A stretch of 64,000 nt of DNA from the NCBI GenBank assembly GCA_934699585.1, contig CAKUWY010000002.1, positions 62,001-126,000 on the forward strand. The letters run 5' to 3'. This document shows, in pieces, positions 1 to 7,988 of the stretch. The notes under the pieces are model-generated. The model was not told the DNA's origin. It ran no database searches and saw only the letters and a list, made by a program, of their open reading frames with translations. The translations under genes and the position numbers were made by a program. Source of the stretch: an uncultured Fibrobacter sp. GTDB lineage: Bacteria > Fibrobacterota > Fibrobacteria > Fibrobacterales > Fibrobacteraceae. How positions within the stretch are numbered: position 1 is the stretch's first letter; every line of letters starts with the position of its first letter.

Positions 1-1101
1 ATCACCAACAGCACCCAGGGCGTTCTCGAAGAACGTGTTGCCGCTCTCGAAGGTGGCGTTGCCGCCCTCGCCGTGGCTTCCGGCGCCGCAGCCATTACCT
101 ATGCGATTACGGCACTTGCCCGCAAGGGCGACCATGTGGTGGCACAGCGCACGGTTTACGGCGGTACTTTCAACCTGCTGCAGCATACGCTCCGCACCTT
201 CGGTATCGAGACGACGTTTGTAGATACCCACGATCTCAAGAGCGTCGAGTCCGCCGTCAAGGAAAACACGAAACTCATCTTTATCGAGACTCTCGGCAAT
301 CCCCATTCCGACATCCCGGATATCGACGCTATCGCAAAGATCGCCCACAAGAACAAGATCCCGCTGGTCATCGACAACACCTTCGGTACGCCCTACCTGA
401 TTCGCCCCATCGAACACGGTGCCGACGTGGTTGTGCATTCTGCCACCAAGTTTATCGGCGGCCATGGAACGACCCTCGGCGGCATCATCGTAGATAGCGG
501 CAAATTCGACTGGGCGGCCAGCGGCAAGTTCCCGCAGTTTACCGAAAAGAACCCGAGCTATGGCATTCCTTTCGTGGCCACGGGCGCTGCGGCATATGCC
601 ATCTACATTCGCACGATTCTCTTGCGTGACGAAGGCGCTGCCATTTCTCCGTTCAACGCATTCCTGCTGCTGCAAGGTGTAGAAACCCTATCGCTCCGCC
701 TGGACCGTCATGTAGAAAACACCAAGAAGGTCATCGAGTACTTGGTGAAGCACCCGAAGGTTACCCGCGTGAGCCATCCGAGCCTGCCGAACCATCCGGA
801 CCACAAGCTTTACCAGGAGTACTTCCCCAACGGAGGCGGTTCCATTTTCACCTTCGACATCAAGGGCGGCCAGGCCGAAGCCTTCAAGTTCATCGACAGC
901 TTGAAAATCTTTAGCCTGCTTGCAAACGTTGCCGACGTGAAGAGCCTCGTGATCCACCCCTACACCACCACGCACTCGGAGCTCACTCCGGAGGAACTGG
1001 CAGCAGCCGAAATCACTCCGGCAACCATCCGCGTGTCTATCGGTACGGAACACTACGAAGACATCATCGCCGACCTGGAAAACGGCTTCGCGGCAATCTA
1101 A
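1..1101 (+). CDS. metY: O-acetylhomoserine sulfhydrylase, 5' end outside the window
   Basis: This is a PLP-dependent Cys/Met metabolism enzyme that should make L-homocysteine from O-acetyl-L-homoserine and sulfide in the cytoplasm. The frame is open from base 1 (ITNSTQGVLEERVAALEGG...), so the true start lies upstream. A GTG at 73 is internal, because the residues before it match the family. Visible family features are the PLP-phosphate region VASGAAAITYA, the cofactor Asp in VIDNTFGTPY (visible residue 125) and the Schiff-base Lys in HSATKFIGGHG (visible residue 150). The C-terminal VRVSIGTEHYEDI-type ending is complete. About 366 of roughly 430 residues are visible. Cystathionine synthase or lyase paralogues share the fold, but the long insert around visible residues 160-190 favours the MetY type. 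Confidence 0.93.
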   Translation: MTNSTQGVLEERVAALEGGVAALAVASGAAAITYAITALARKGDHVVAQRTVYGGTFNLLQHTLRTFGIETTFVDTHDLKSVESAVKENTKLIFIETLGNPHSDIPDIDAIAKIAHKNKIPLVIDNTFGTPYLIRPIEHGADVVVHSATKFIGGHGTTLGGIIVDSGKFDWAASGKFPQFTEKNPSYGIPFVATGAAAYAIYIRTILLRDEGAAISPFNAFLLLQGVETLSLRLDRHVENTKKVIEYLVKHPKVTRVSHPSLPNHPDHKLYQEYFPNGGGSIFTFDIKGGQAEAFKFIDSLKIFSLLANVADVKSLVIHPYTTTHSELTPEELAAAEITPATIRVSIGTEHYEDIIADLENGFAAI

Positions 1102-1104
1102 ACG

Positions 1105-1257
1105 AGTCGTGAGTTATGAGTGGTCAGTTTTGAGTAACGTCATGCTGACGGGCGTAGGCCAGGAAGCATCCAATCCAGCGGTAATTTTCATCATTAGGAA
1201 ATAAACGCGGGTCTGGATTCTTCGACTTCGCTTACGCTCCGCTCAGGATGACCTTTT
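1105..1257. repeat. Intergenic mosaic repeat (GAGTTATGAGTG tract plus GTCAT/ATGAC element)
   Basis: A degenerate GAGTYRTGAGTK tract is followed by a block that begins CGTCATGCTGACGG and ends CTCAGGATGACC. The same kind of block (start GTCAT, GGATYCTTCG in the middle, end GGATGAC) recurs at 11457-11586, 23140-23240, 24520-24640 and 26443-26545, always between genes. The outer GTCAT...ATGAC ends are inverted repeats. It codes for nothing convincing. Its last bases lie just before the ribosome binding site of the next gene. Confidence 0.6.
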
Positions 1258-1274
1258 TTTGTACGGAGAATACA

Positions 1275-2435
1275 ATGATTGATTTTGAATACTACAACCC
1301 TGCAAAAATCATTTTCGGCGAACACAGCGAACAGAAACTGAAATCGCTTTTGGTCGCACACGGCGTAAAGTCGCTCCAGCTCGTTTACAGCGGCGACTTT
1401 ATCAAGACCCTGGGCATTTACGACGTAATCAAGGATGCTGTTGCAGAACTCGGGATTCATTTTTCGGAAAACGGAAACGTGGTGCCGAACCCGTCCATCG
1501 ACCTGGTTCGCGAACTCGTGAAACAGGGCAAGGCGAACGGAGTAGACTTTGTGCTTGCTGTCGGAGGAGGAAGTTCCATCGATACCGCAAAGGCGGTGGC
1601 GCTTGGCATTCCCTACGACGGAGACGTGTGGGACTTCTTTGAAAAAGACGTCTCGCCCAAGCAGGTCTTGCCCATTGGCGTGATTGCAACGACGGCTTCG
1701 AGCGGTTCCGAAACATCCAACGCGGCCATCCTTTCTAGCGGGCAGTGGAAGCTCGGTTTCGAAGACGACCGGATTATTCCGAAGTTTGCCATCATGAACC
1801 CGAAATACACGGTGGGCCTGCCGGCGTACCAGACTTTCGTGGGAATTGCCGATGTGCTTTCGCACTTGCTGGAACGTTATTTCTCGGACGAGAAGTACTC
1901 CGACACCACAGATTACCTGATTGAGGGAGCAATCAGGGCTCTGTTCGTGAACGCGGACAAGCTCATCGCCAACCAGAAAGACGTGAACGCCCGTGGAGAA
2001 ATCCAGTGGCTCGCCAGCGTGGCACACGGCGGATTCTTGGATGCAGGTCGCCGCGCCGACTGGGGCTCGCACCGGATCGAGCACGAACTTTCTGCTCAAT
2101 ACAACATCACCCACGGCGAAGGCATGGCGGTGGTGACGGTGGCCTGGACCAAGTACATGGCCGAGAAAAAGCCCTGGAGGCTCGCCCTCCTCGCAAGCCG
2201 GGTGTTCGGTGTGGATACCTTCAACTACAGCGAAACAGAACGGGCCTACATTCTGTCCGAAAAACTGGCGGCGTTTTTCAAGAAACTGCACCTGGCCACA
2301 ACGCTTGCCGAGCTGAAGATCGGCGACAAGGACTTTGACGCCATGGCAGCTCGTGCAACGCGTAACGGCAAGGTCGGGCATTACGTACCGCTGGATGCTG
2401 CCGCCATCAAGGACATCTTGAAACTCGCGCTGTAA
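1275..2435 (+). CDS. Iron-containing alcohol dehydrogenase (YqhD/butanol dehydrogenase type)
   Basis: This 386-residue NAD(P)H-dependent alcohol/aldehyde oxidoreductase is of the usual length for the family. The ATG at 1275 is chosen over an upstream ATG at 1248: it follows GGAG at good spacing, and the nine extra codons come from the upstream repeat. The nucleotide-binding GGGSSIDTAKAVALG motif is near residue 94. Metal ligands are the Asp and His of GIADVLSHLLERYF and the two His of HRIEHELSAQ and NITHGEGMAV. The tryptophan-rich GDVWDFFEK segment is typical of the YqhD group. A paralogue lies at 26609-27784. A role in fermentative or detoxifying aldehyde reduction is inferred, and the substrate cannot be read from the sequence. 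Confidence 0.92.
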   Translation: MIDFEYYNPAKIIFGEHSEQKLKSLLVAHGVKSLQLVYSGDFIKTLGIYDVIKDAVAELGIHFSENGNVVPNPSIDLVRELVKQGKANGVDFVLAVGGGSSIDTAKAVALGIPYDGDVWDFFEKDVSPKQVLPIGVIATTASSGSETSNAAILSSGQWKLGFEDDRIIPKFAIMNPKYTVGLPAYQTFVGIADVLSHLLERYFSDEKYSDTTDYLIEGAIRALFVNADKLIANQKDVNARGEIQWLASVAHGGFLDAGRRADWGSHRIEHELSAQYNITHGEGMAVVTVAWTKYMAEKKPWRLALLASRVFGVDTFNYSETERAYILSEKLAAFFKKLHLATTLAELKIGDKDFDAMAARATRNGKVGHYVPLDAAAIKDILKLAL

Positions 2436-2456
2436 GATTCACCAATGAAACCTCAA

Positions 2457-2487
2457 AGAACCGCGGCAATCGCTGCGGTTCTTTTTT
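2457..2487 (+). terminator. Rho-independent terminator after the alcohol dehydrogenase
   Basis: AGAACCGC pairs with GCGGTTCT across a short loop and is followed by TTTTTT. It lies 22 bases after the stop of the dehydrogenase gene. Confidence 0.85.
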
Positions 2488-2850
2488 ATTGTGCGGGGGA
2501 AGCCTCCCCCTGATTGCAGCCTTGCTTCGTCGAATTACACCCCGCCACCTTTCTCGTCATCCTCAGCAAGTCTTCCATCACCCCCTCCCCTAAGGGGCTT
2601 CGCCCCCTAAAACCCCCTTCCATATTCCTTTTCGTCATCCCCACGACCATTCTTTGTCATCCCCGCGACCTGTGGTGAGCTGCGTCGAACCAAGGCGGGG
2701 ATCCCCTATCATCTCCGTACATAGCAAATACTTCATCGCTCCTTCTTTATGCAACAGTATATGAAACAAAGTGTTCTATATACAAAAATATTTTGAAAAA
2801 TTATGTAAAATTTTCGTATTTTTTATCAAAATAAGCATTTTTGTTTCATA
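2488..2850. other. Gene-free stretch with hairpins and repeat fragments
   Basis: No convincing gene is seen. From about 2520 to 2725 it holds several repeat modules: GTCATCCTCAGC, the hairpin GGGGCTTCGCCCC, and GTCATCCCCGCGACC ending AAGGCGGGGATCCCC, similar to modules at 26443, 32955 and 50590. From 2740 the DNA becomes very A+T-rich (several runs of A and T), as expected upstream of the promoter at 2856. Confidence 0.55.
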
Positions 2851-2884
2851 GACTATTGACTTTCAGGAAAAATAGTCGTATATT
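2851..2884 (+). promoter_or_regulatory. Promoter and inverted-repeat operator of the first TIGR02147 gene
   Basis: TTGACT (2856-2861) and TATATT (2879-2884) are separated by exactly 17 bases, a strong sigma-70-type promoter. The -10 ends only 8 bases before the ATG at 2893, and no ribosome binding site is visible, so the transcript is probably leaderless or nearly so. The -35 and spacer are covered by a perfect 7-bp inverted repeat, GACTATT (2851-2857) and AATAGTC (2871-2877). Binding of a dimer there would be expected to block transcription. Self-control by the encoded regulator is an inference. Confidence 0.65.
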
Positions 2885-2892
2885 TATTTACG

Positions 2893-3723
2893 ATGAAACC
2901 GATAGTCGAATATTCCGATTTCCGCCAGTACATGCTGGACTACTACGAGGAGCGTAAGCGCCGTTCCGTTTTTTCGTGGCGCGAGTTCTCCAAGATAGCG
3001 GGGTTCACCTCGTCTTCTTACATGAAGGTAGTCTGCGACGGTAAAAGCAAGCTCTCCCGTATCGGCGTAGAACGCACGGGGGCCGCCATGGGCCTCGTGG
3101 GTTTCGAGATGGAATATTTCCGTGCCATGGTTGAATTCGGCCAGGCGGCCACCGAAGAAAAGAAGAAGGCCGCCTACGAAAACATGCTCGCCATCGCCAA
3201 GGTCCACAAGGTCCGCGTGCTGGAAGGCGATCTGTTTGAGTTTTATGATTCCTGGCAGAACCCCGTTGTACGTGAGCTCGCCCCGCTAATGCCGGGCGCC
3301 ACTCCGGGCGAAATCGCCAAGAAATGCTACCCCGAAATGACCGCGGCAGAAGTCCAGCAGAGCCTAAACTTCCTCACCAAAGCGGGTCTCCTGAAGAAGG
3401 CAGGGGACAGCGCTTTCGTGCAGGCAGAAACATCCATCACAGGAACGCCGGACGCCACGCGGCTTGCACTCAGGGGAATGCACCGCCAGATGTCCAAGCT
3501 TGCCACCCCTGCGTTGGATCTGCCTGTTGAACAACGCAACTTCAGCGGAGTGACCATGGGAGTGTCCCGGGAAAGTTACGAACGCATCGTGAAGGTGCTG
3601 GACGAATGCCGCCGCCAAATTATCGCCATCGCCGCAGACGACAAAAACATCGACCAGGTGTACCGCCTGAACCTGCAGCTTTTCCCCCTGACCAAAAACG
3701 TGAAGGAGTGCGACCATGAATAA
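2893..3723 (+). CDS. TIGR02147 family predicted transcriptional regulator
   Basis: This 276-residue cytoplasmic protein belongs to the TIGR02147 family (DUF4423 type), numerous in Fibrobacter. Residues 5-60 (YSDFRQYMLDYYEERKRR, then FSWREFSKIAGFTSSSYM and CDGKSKLS) resemble a Cro/XRE-type helix-turn-helix. Residues about 118-165 (GEIAKKCYPEMTAAEVQQSL...LTKAGLLKKAG) look like a winged helix. The C-terminal part contains the family pattern SGVTMGVSRESYERIVKVLDECRRQI. The start has no ribosome binding site but sits just after a -10 hexamer. The last codons overlap the next gene by 8 bases, so regulator and lipoprotein are probably translationally linked. A close architecture is at 37828. DNA binding is inferred from the domains, and no target is known. 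Confidence 0.85.
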   Translation: MKPIVEYSDFRQYMLDYYEERKRRSVFSWREFSKIAGFTSSSYMKVVCDGKSKLSRIGVERTGAAMGLVGFEMEYFRAMVEFGQAATEEKKKAAYENMLAIAKVHKVRVLEGDLFEFYDSWQNPVVRELAPLMPGATPGEIAKKCYPEMTAAEVQQSLNFLTKAGLLKKAGDSAFVQAETSITGTPDATRLALRGMHRQMSKLATPALDLPVEQRNFSGVTMGVSRESYERIVKVLDECRRQIIAIAADDKNIDQVYRLNLQLFPLTKNVKECDHE

Positions 3724-4573
3724 GCCTTCCCTCTTGTATTTATTCGCACTGTTTTTCTTTGTGGCCTTCTTGAGCATCGGCTGCTCCGATTCCACAAGCA
3801 ACCTTGCTGGCACCGCCGAAGAGACTAACGAAATGGCCGAAGGTCAAGATGCGCTCTCGTCCAGTTCCGAAATCATTTCCATTTCCTCCAGTTCTGAAAC
3901 TTCCACCGATGTGGGTAAGTCATCCAGTTCGATAGCGTCTGCCCCCAGTACACAGATTTCTAGCAGTTCCCAGGAACCCACCAGTTCTTACGGAGAAAGC
4001 GATTCCAAGCCCGGGCAGAGTGCATCCACTCCCGTTTCGGGCAGAGACCCCAACAGCTTTATCGCCCAATACGGAATCCCGGACATCCATTACGACAATT
4101 CCGTCTTGAGCGCGACGGTTATCCAGAACACGGTTGATACGTCCCCAAGCACCACCGACCCCGACAATAGCAACGTTCTCTTTAACTGCAACAAGCCCGG
4201 GATCTGCAAGATTCCCGACGAGACGGTACAAAATATAAAGTCGATTCAAGACAAGATCGAAAAACTCAAGGCCGACGGGACCTGCAGCGCAAGCGGTGCC
4301 GAAGATTACGGTGCCTATGTGCTGGTCGTTGCCGGTGACGGAAGGCCAAATGTCTTGACTGCGGTCAGTGCAAACTCCATGACGGTTACCATTGTAGAAA
4401 TGGAAGGCTGCAGCTATTCGACAGAAGAAAAACTCTATGCATTCCTGTTTGTTTACTGTGGTAATGTAAACCTTGAAGCCGAAATCATCAAGGAAATGAA
4501 AACTATAGAAAAGCCGGCAGGCAAATGCATCGATTTAGACTTTAGTACGGGATGGGTGAATAGACAGTACTAA
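3716..4573 (+). CDS. Ser-rich lipoprotein encoded with the TIGR02147 regulator
   Basis: This 285-residue predicted lipoprotein begins with a hydrophobic signal peptide (LLYLFALFFFVAFLSIGC) ending in a lipobox-like LSIGC near residue 23. A Ser/Thr-rich linker of about 80 residues follows (repeated SSSSE and SSSSQ), a common Fibrobacter tether. The rest (about residues 110-285) is an unrecognised compact domain with several Cys (FNCNKPGICK, DGTCSAS, MEGCSYS, FVYCGN, GKCIDLD), probably disulfide-bonded outside the cytoplasm. The start overlaps the end of the regulator gene by 8 bases, and GGAG lies inside that gene. The overlap implies one operon and possibly a regulator-sensor relation, which is speculation. 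Confidence 0.8.
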   Translation: MNKPSLLYLFALFFFVAFLSIGCSDSTSNLAGTAEETNEMAEGQDALSSSSEIISISSSSETSTDVGKSSSSIASAPSTQISSSSQEPTSSYGESDSKPGQSASTPVSGRDPNSFIAQYGIPDIHYDNSVLSATVIQNTVDTSPSTTDPDNSNVLFNCNKPGICKIPDETVQNIKSIQDKIEKLKADGTCSASGAEDYGAYVLVVAGDGRPNVLTAVSANSMTVTIVEMEGCSYSTEEKLYAFLFVYCGNVNLEAEIIKEMKTIEKPAGKCIDLDFSTGWVNRQY

Positions 4574-4588
4574 AAAAGGAGCAACGAT

Positions 4589-5505
4589 ATGAAACAACAA
4601 ATCGTAAAAATCGCTTGCGGGTTTGCCGCAGCGGCGCTGGCCATCTCGCTCACCGCCTGTGACGACAGTTCTAGCGGGCCTTCGGGTGATGACCTGATCG
4701 AGCCTTCCAGCGAAACCGTCACCAGCTCCGAGACAACCGGAGACTCCGCCGATAGCAACGAGAAATCTGCCACAAGCCAAAATGGCAATTCCTCAACGAG
4801 TCAAGAGGGAGGCTCTTCAACATCCACGGGCACTAGTTCCTCCTCCGCGGAACTTAGCTCTAACTCCGTAGAAACCTGCTCCCACATTACGGACAACGAA
4901 TGCCTCATAACACAAGGCTGCGCCATGACCCCCTGCATGGATGGTACCAAGGCTTTCGACTGCGCAACAAACCTCGACTACGTCTGTAAAGGCGGTACTT
5001 GGCAGGTTGCCGAAAGCTGTGCCAATATTTCCGGTGTCGATGGGAACGACAGGTGGAATTGCGACGAAGACGACTTCACTCTCACTAAAGACTGCGCGGA
5101 CAATTCCATCACCTATATGTGTGTTAGCAATCGCTGGTTCAAGACTGAAGACTGCGACCCCACCAAGCCCAATTGCGGCTTTGACGATTACACCATCTGT
5201 GAGAAAACCATGCTCAAGGCATATTGCCTCAAAACCGAGTGGCTAGACGAACCCTGCGATTACGGAAATGATCCAGGAAGATTTCTCTATGTTTATCATA
5301 ATCCCGACGACCCCAATGATTTGGGACACAATCAAGTGCGCTATTTCTGCAATGCCAGCGGGAACTGGGAAGAAGAAAACTACGGTTGCAGCGACCCCAT
5401 GAAGGACTGCGGTGGTATAACGCCCCCTGCGAAAAAGATGGTGCAAAGATGATCGTTGAAGGATATACCTTCCAGTGCATCAACTATAAATGGACAAGAC
5501 TTTAA
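4589..5505 (+). pseudogene. Cys/Trp-repeat lipoprotein, apparently frameshifted near its 3' end
   Basis: The first reading frame (4589-5452, 287 residues) starts after AAAAAGGAGCAACG. It has a lipoprotein signal ending SLTACDD, a Ser/Thr-rich linker, then a Cys-rich region with a repeated pattern aromatic-x-Cys-x(4-5)-Trp (YVCKGGTW, YMCVSNRW, AYCLKTEW, YFCNASGNW). It stops with an unrelated tail (PAKKMVQR). Read one base back from about 5423, the next frame stays open to a TAA at 5503-5505 and gives one more unit (GYTFQCINYKW) and a natural end just before the next ribosome binding site. One lost C in the run CCCCC near 5422-5426 would explain this. It could be a real mutation, a phase-variation-like tract or a sequencing error. 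The function is unknown, and the location is predicted to be the outer surface. Confidence 0.7.
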
Positions 5506-5519
5506 GAAGGAGAATCACC

Positions 5520-6320
5520 ATGAAACATCTTACAAAAATCGCTTGCGGGCTTGCCGCAGCAGCACTCACCTTCACGCTAGCGGCCTGCGATGACAGCAGC
5601 AGCGCCACCGAGCCCTCGTCCGAAGAAATTTCCTCTGAAAGCAACGGCGGCGATGGGCTAGATTCCAGCGAATCTACCAATCCCGAAAGTTCTGCTGAAA
5701 GTTCCGCCGAGGGCGAAGGTAGCTCCACATCAACAGACGATTCATCGGCATCCCTTGACGACAATTCCAGTTCGTCTTTGGCCGTAACCTGCCAGGCCCT
5801 CACTCTGGAGTGCTATTCCGCAACACAGCTCTGCAACAAGGGGTTGACGGAGTATTGCGTCAATAGTTCCGCCTCCGACAACAGCAGCTCCAGCGCAGAA
5901 GAAACTTGCAAGCATGTTTCCGATGTAGATGGAGGCACTTGCCAAGACTATGACGTGGTCAAAGACTGTGCCACCGATGCATACGCCGAATGTCGCAATA
6001 ATGCTTGGACCCTTGCCATCATTGGAGCTTCCTGCCCGACAACAGGCAAGGAAATGACCGTCAATGATATAAACCTTATCTGCAACGAAGGCTATTGGAA
6101 ATATGAAAGTACCATCGACAAATGCCCTCCCGAGAGCAGCTGCCAGCAGCCCAACTATAGCTGCGGAACACACCCCATCAACGGGTTTAGCTGCAGTAAA
6201 GAAAACGGAAAGGTCGCACAACTTACCATAAGCGTCTGGAGCAGTGCTGCCGACTGCATGTATCAATGCAATAACGGAAAATATAGTGTTGTCATGCCTC
6301 TTGCCCCAGCAGGAGACTAA
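5520..6320 (+). CDS. Cys-rich lipoprotein paralogous to its upstream neighbour
   Basis: The ATG at 5520 follows AGAAGGAGAATCACC and is preferred to one at 5490, because it starts the signal peptide MKHLTKIACGLAAAALT ending in the lipobox LAAC. That leader is nearly the same as in the upstream gene (MKQQIVKIACGFAAAALA), so the two are tandem paralogues. A Ser/Glu-rich linker of about 70 residues (SSSS, EGEGSS, DNSSSS) leads to a region with about 20 Cys and units such as AECRNNAW, LICNEGYW and YQCNNGKY. The product is 266 residues and is predicted to be an extracytoplasmic lipoprotein. It is probably co-transcribed with the regulator and the two preceding lipoprotein genes, since no terminator is seen between them. 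No function is recognised. Confidence 0.82.
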   Translation: MKHLTKIACGLAAAALTFTLAACDDSSSATEPSSEEISSESNGGDGLDSSESTNPESSAESSAEGEGSSTSTDDSSASLDDNSSSSLAVTCQALTLECYSATQLCNKGLTEYCVNSSASDNSSSSAEETCKHVSDVDGGTCQDYDVVKDCATDAYAECRNNAWTLAIIGASCPTTGKEMTVNDINLICNEGYWKYESTIDKCPPESSCQQPNYSCGTHPINGFSCSKENGKVAQLTISVWSSAADCMYQCNNGKYSVVMPLAPAGD

Positions 6321-6329
6321 CCATCCAAA

Positions 6330-7898
6330 TTATTTCCGCCAGCCTTCCATAATCTTCATGCAACCGGCGAGGAGTTCGAGAGAGCGCTCCTTATCGCCGG
6401 TTTCTACGTAGCAGCGAAATTCCGGAGCGTTTCCGCTGGGCCGCAGGTGCACGATATCGCCGGAATCGAATTCCATACGGTAACCGTCGGTCTCGTCGAT
6501 GGAGACGATGTCTCCGTGGAAGGGTGCAGGCATGTTGCCGTTTGCATCGGTCTTTGCAAAACGGCTAGGCTTTGCCGTAAGGGTGCCAAAAAGTTTCTTG
6601 CCCAGTTTCTGCTCGCGGATTTCGGCAAGCTTTGCCTTAGAGGTTTCCGTCGGGAATTCCTTGAGACGGTCACTGAGCGTAAAGCGCTTGGGGAGCTTTT
6701 TCAGCAGGTCCACCACGCACATCCGCTCTTCCCGGACACGCACCATCACGGCAAGCATGGGGAGCAGGGCATCCCGGGTGGGGAGTGCCGGCAAGGTGCG
6801 GGTCACCCGCGTCTCGTTACCGCTGCTGTCACGTTCCGCAAATTCACGGGTCAAATCCGTCTGCAGCAAGAAGCCTCCGTTGGCCTCGTAACCGGCAACG
6901 CTTATCATAGAGTCGTTATGGTCCACCAAGCTTTCCATACCGGCGATTACGTAGGGGCTTCCTATGCGGGTGCGGCAAATCTTTTCGAAGCTTCCCGACT
7001 TTTCAAGCGACGTGTTGCAACTCACGGGAGTTGCAATGCGCTGGATACCCAGCGCCTGGGCAGCGAGGATGCCCAGCACGTCGCCCCTGAGCCACATGCC
7101 GGTATCGTCCGCCAAAAGCGGCCGGTCAGAATCCCCGTCGGTACTGAAGATGGCGTCCACAAAATCTTTGTGGGCAAAATCCCGAGCCAGCTCTTCGTCT
7201 TCTTTACGAATGGCTTCGGTATCTACCGGAATAAACGTTTCGCTCCTGGCGAAGGGCTTCACGGTGGCACCCAGGCTTTCCAGAACCTTCACCACGATGT
7301 CGCGACCCACGGCGGAATGCTGGTACACGCCGATGGTAAGCCCCGAAAGGGCCTTGCTCCCGAAAAACGCTGGGTAGCGATTTACGTAGTTCGCTTCGGC
7401 CTCGCACTCTATGGCGGGCAACTCCGGAGCCGACTTCAGCATACCGGCATCATCAAAAATCGATTCATCAAAATCCACGAACTGGGAAACGATTCCCTGT
7501 TCATCCTTCTTGGAAATTTCACCCTGAGGATGGTTGAACTTGATGCCGTTACGGTCCGCCGGAATATGGCTCCCCGTCACCATAATGGTAGGGAGCGCCT
7601 TGTTTATACCGTACAGCGCAATGGCCGGGCTTGGAATACGGCCGCAATAGACCACCTTCCAGGCGCTGTCCTCACCCGCTTTTACCAGCGCCTTCAAAAT
7701 GCGTTCCGTACTGGGCCGCAGGTCGCCCGCAATGGCGATGGTGTGTTCACACTTGTAGCTGGTCTCGCAGTACTTGATAAAGGAGCGGGCATACACATAG
7801 CACACCCGGTCCGTCATGGCGGTCACAAGCCCGCGGGCACCGCTGGTACCAAATGCCACGCCGGACTGTTTCATCACTTCTTGCATCGTAACGTTCAT
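6330..7898 (-). CDS. Phosphohexomutase (phosphomannomutase/phosphoglucomutase family)
   Basis: This 522-residue enzyme moves phosphate between C1 and C6 of hexose phosphates, feeding nucleotide-sugar or glycogen metabolism. All four active-site loops are visible: the catalytic serine loop MVTGSHIPADRNGIKF, the metal loop STDGDSDRPLL, the sugar-binding loop GYEANGGFLL and the phosphate-binding loop RPSGNAPEFRCYVE near the C-terminus. The N-terminal FGTSGARGLV is typical. The start follows AGAGG at six bases. Whether glucose or mannose phosphate is preferred cannot be told. It converges on the lipoprotein operon, whose last stop is only nine bases away. Confidence 0.93.
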   Translation of the reverse strand: MNVTMQEVMKQSGVAFGTSGARGLVTAMTDRVCYVYARSFIKYCETSYKCEHTIAIAGDLRPSTERILKALVKAGEDSAWKVVYCGRIPSPAIALYGINKALPTIMVTGSHIPADRNGIKFNHPQGEISKKDEQGIVSQFVDFDESIFDDAGMLKSAPELPAIECEAEANYVNRYPAFFGSKALSGLTIGVYQHSAVGRDIVVKVLESLGATVKPFARSETFIPVDTEAIRKEDEELARDFAHKDFVDAIFSTDGDSDRPLLADDTGMWLRGDVLGILAAQALGIQRIATPVSCNTSLEKSGSFEKICRTRIGSPYVIAGMESLVDHNDSMISVAGYEANGGFLLQTDLTREFAERDSSGNETRVTRTLPALPTRDALLPMLAVMVRVREERMCVVDLLKKLPKRFTLSDRLKEFPTETSKAKLAEIREQKLGKKLFGTLTAKPSRFAKTDANGNMPAPFHGDIVSIDETDGYRMEFDSGDIVHLRPSGNAPEFRCYVETGDKERSLELLAGCMKIMEGWRK

Positions 7899-7942
7899 AA
7901 AAAACCTCTATCGGCAAGCGCCGTCTTTTGCGCAAAAATAAA

Positions 7943-7969
7943 AAATCCCGACCCACCAGGCCGGGATTT
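7943..7969 (-). terminator. Terminator of the interrupted lipoprotein gene
   Basis: On the minus strand AAATCCCG pairs with CGGGATTT and is followed by a T-rich run. It lies between the lipoprotein stop (7989) and the phosphohexomutase start. Confidence 0.8.
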
Positions 7970-7988
7970 AATTCATATCATCAAGGGA

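Noticed and set aside
1194..2381. A 395-codon minus-strand frame over the alcohol dehydrogenase
   Set aside because: It is antisense to a gene with full family motifs and begins in a repeat element.
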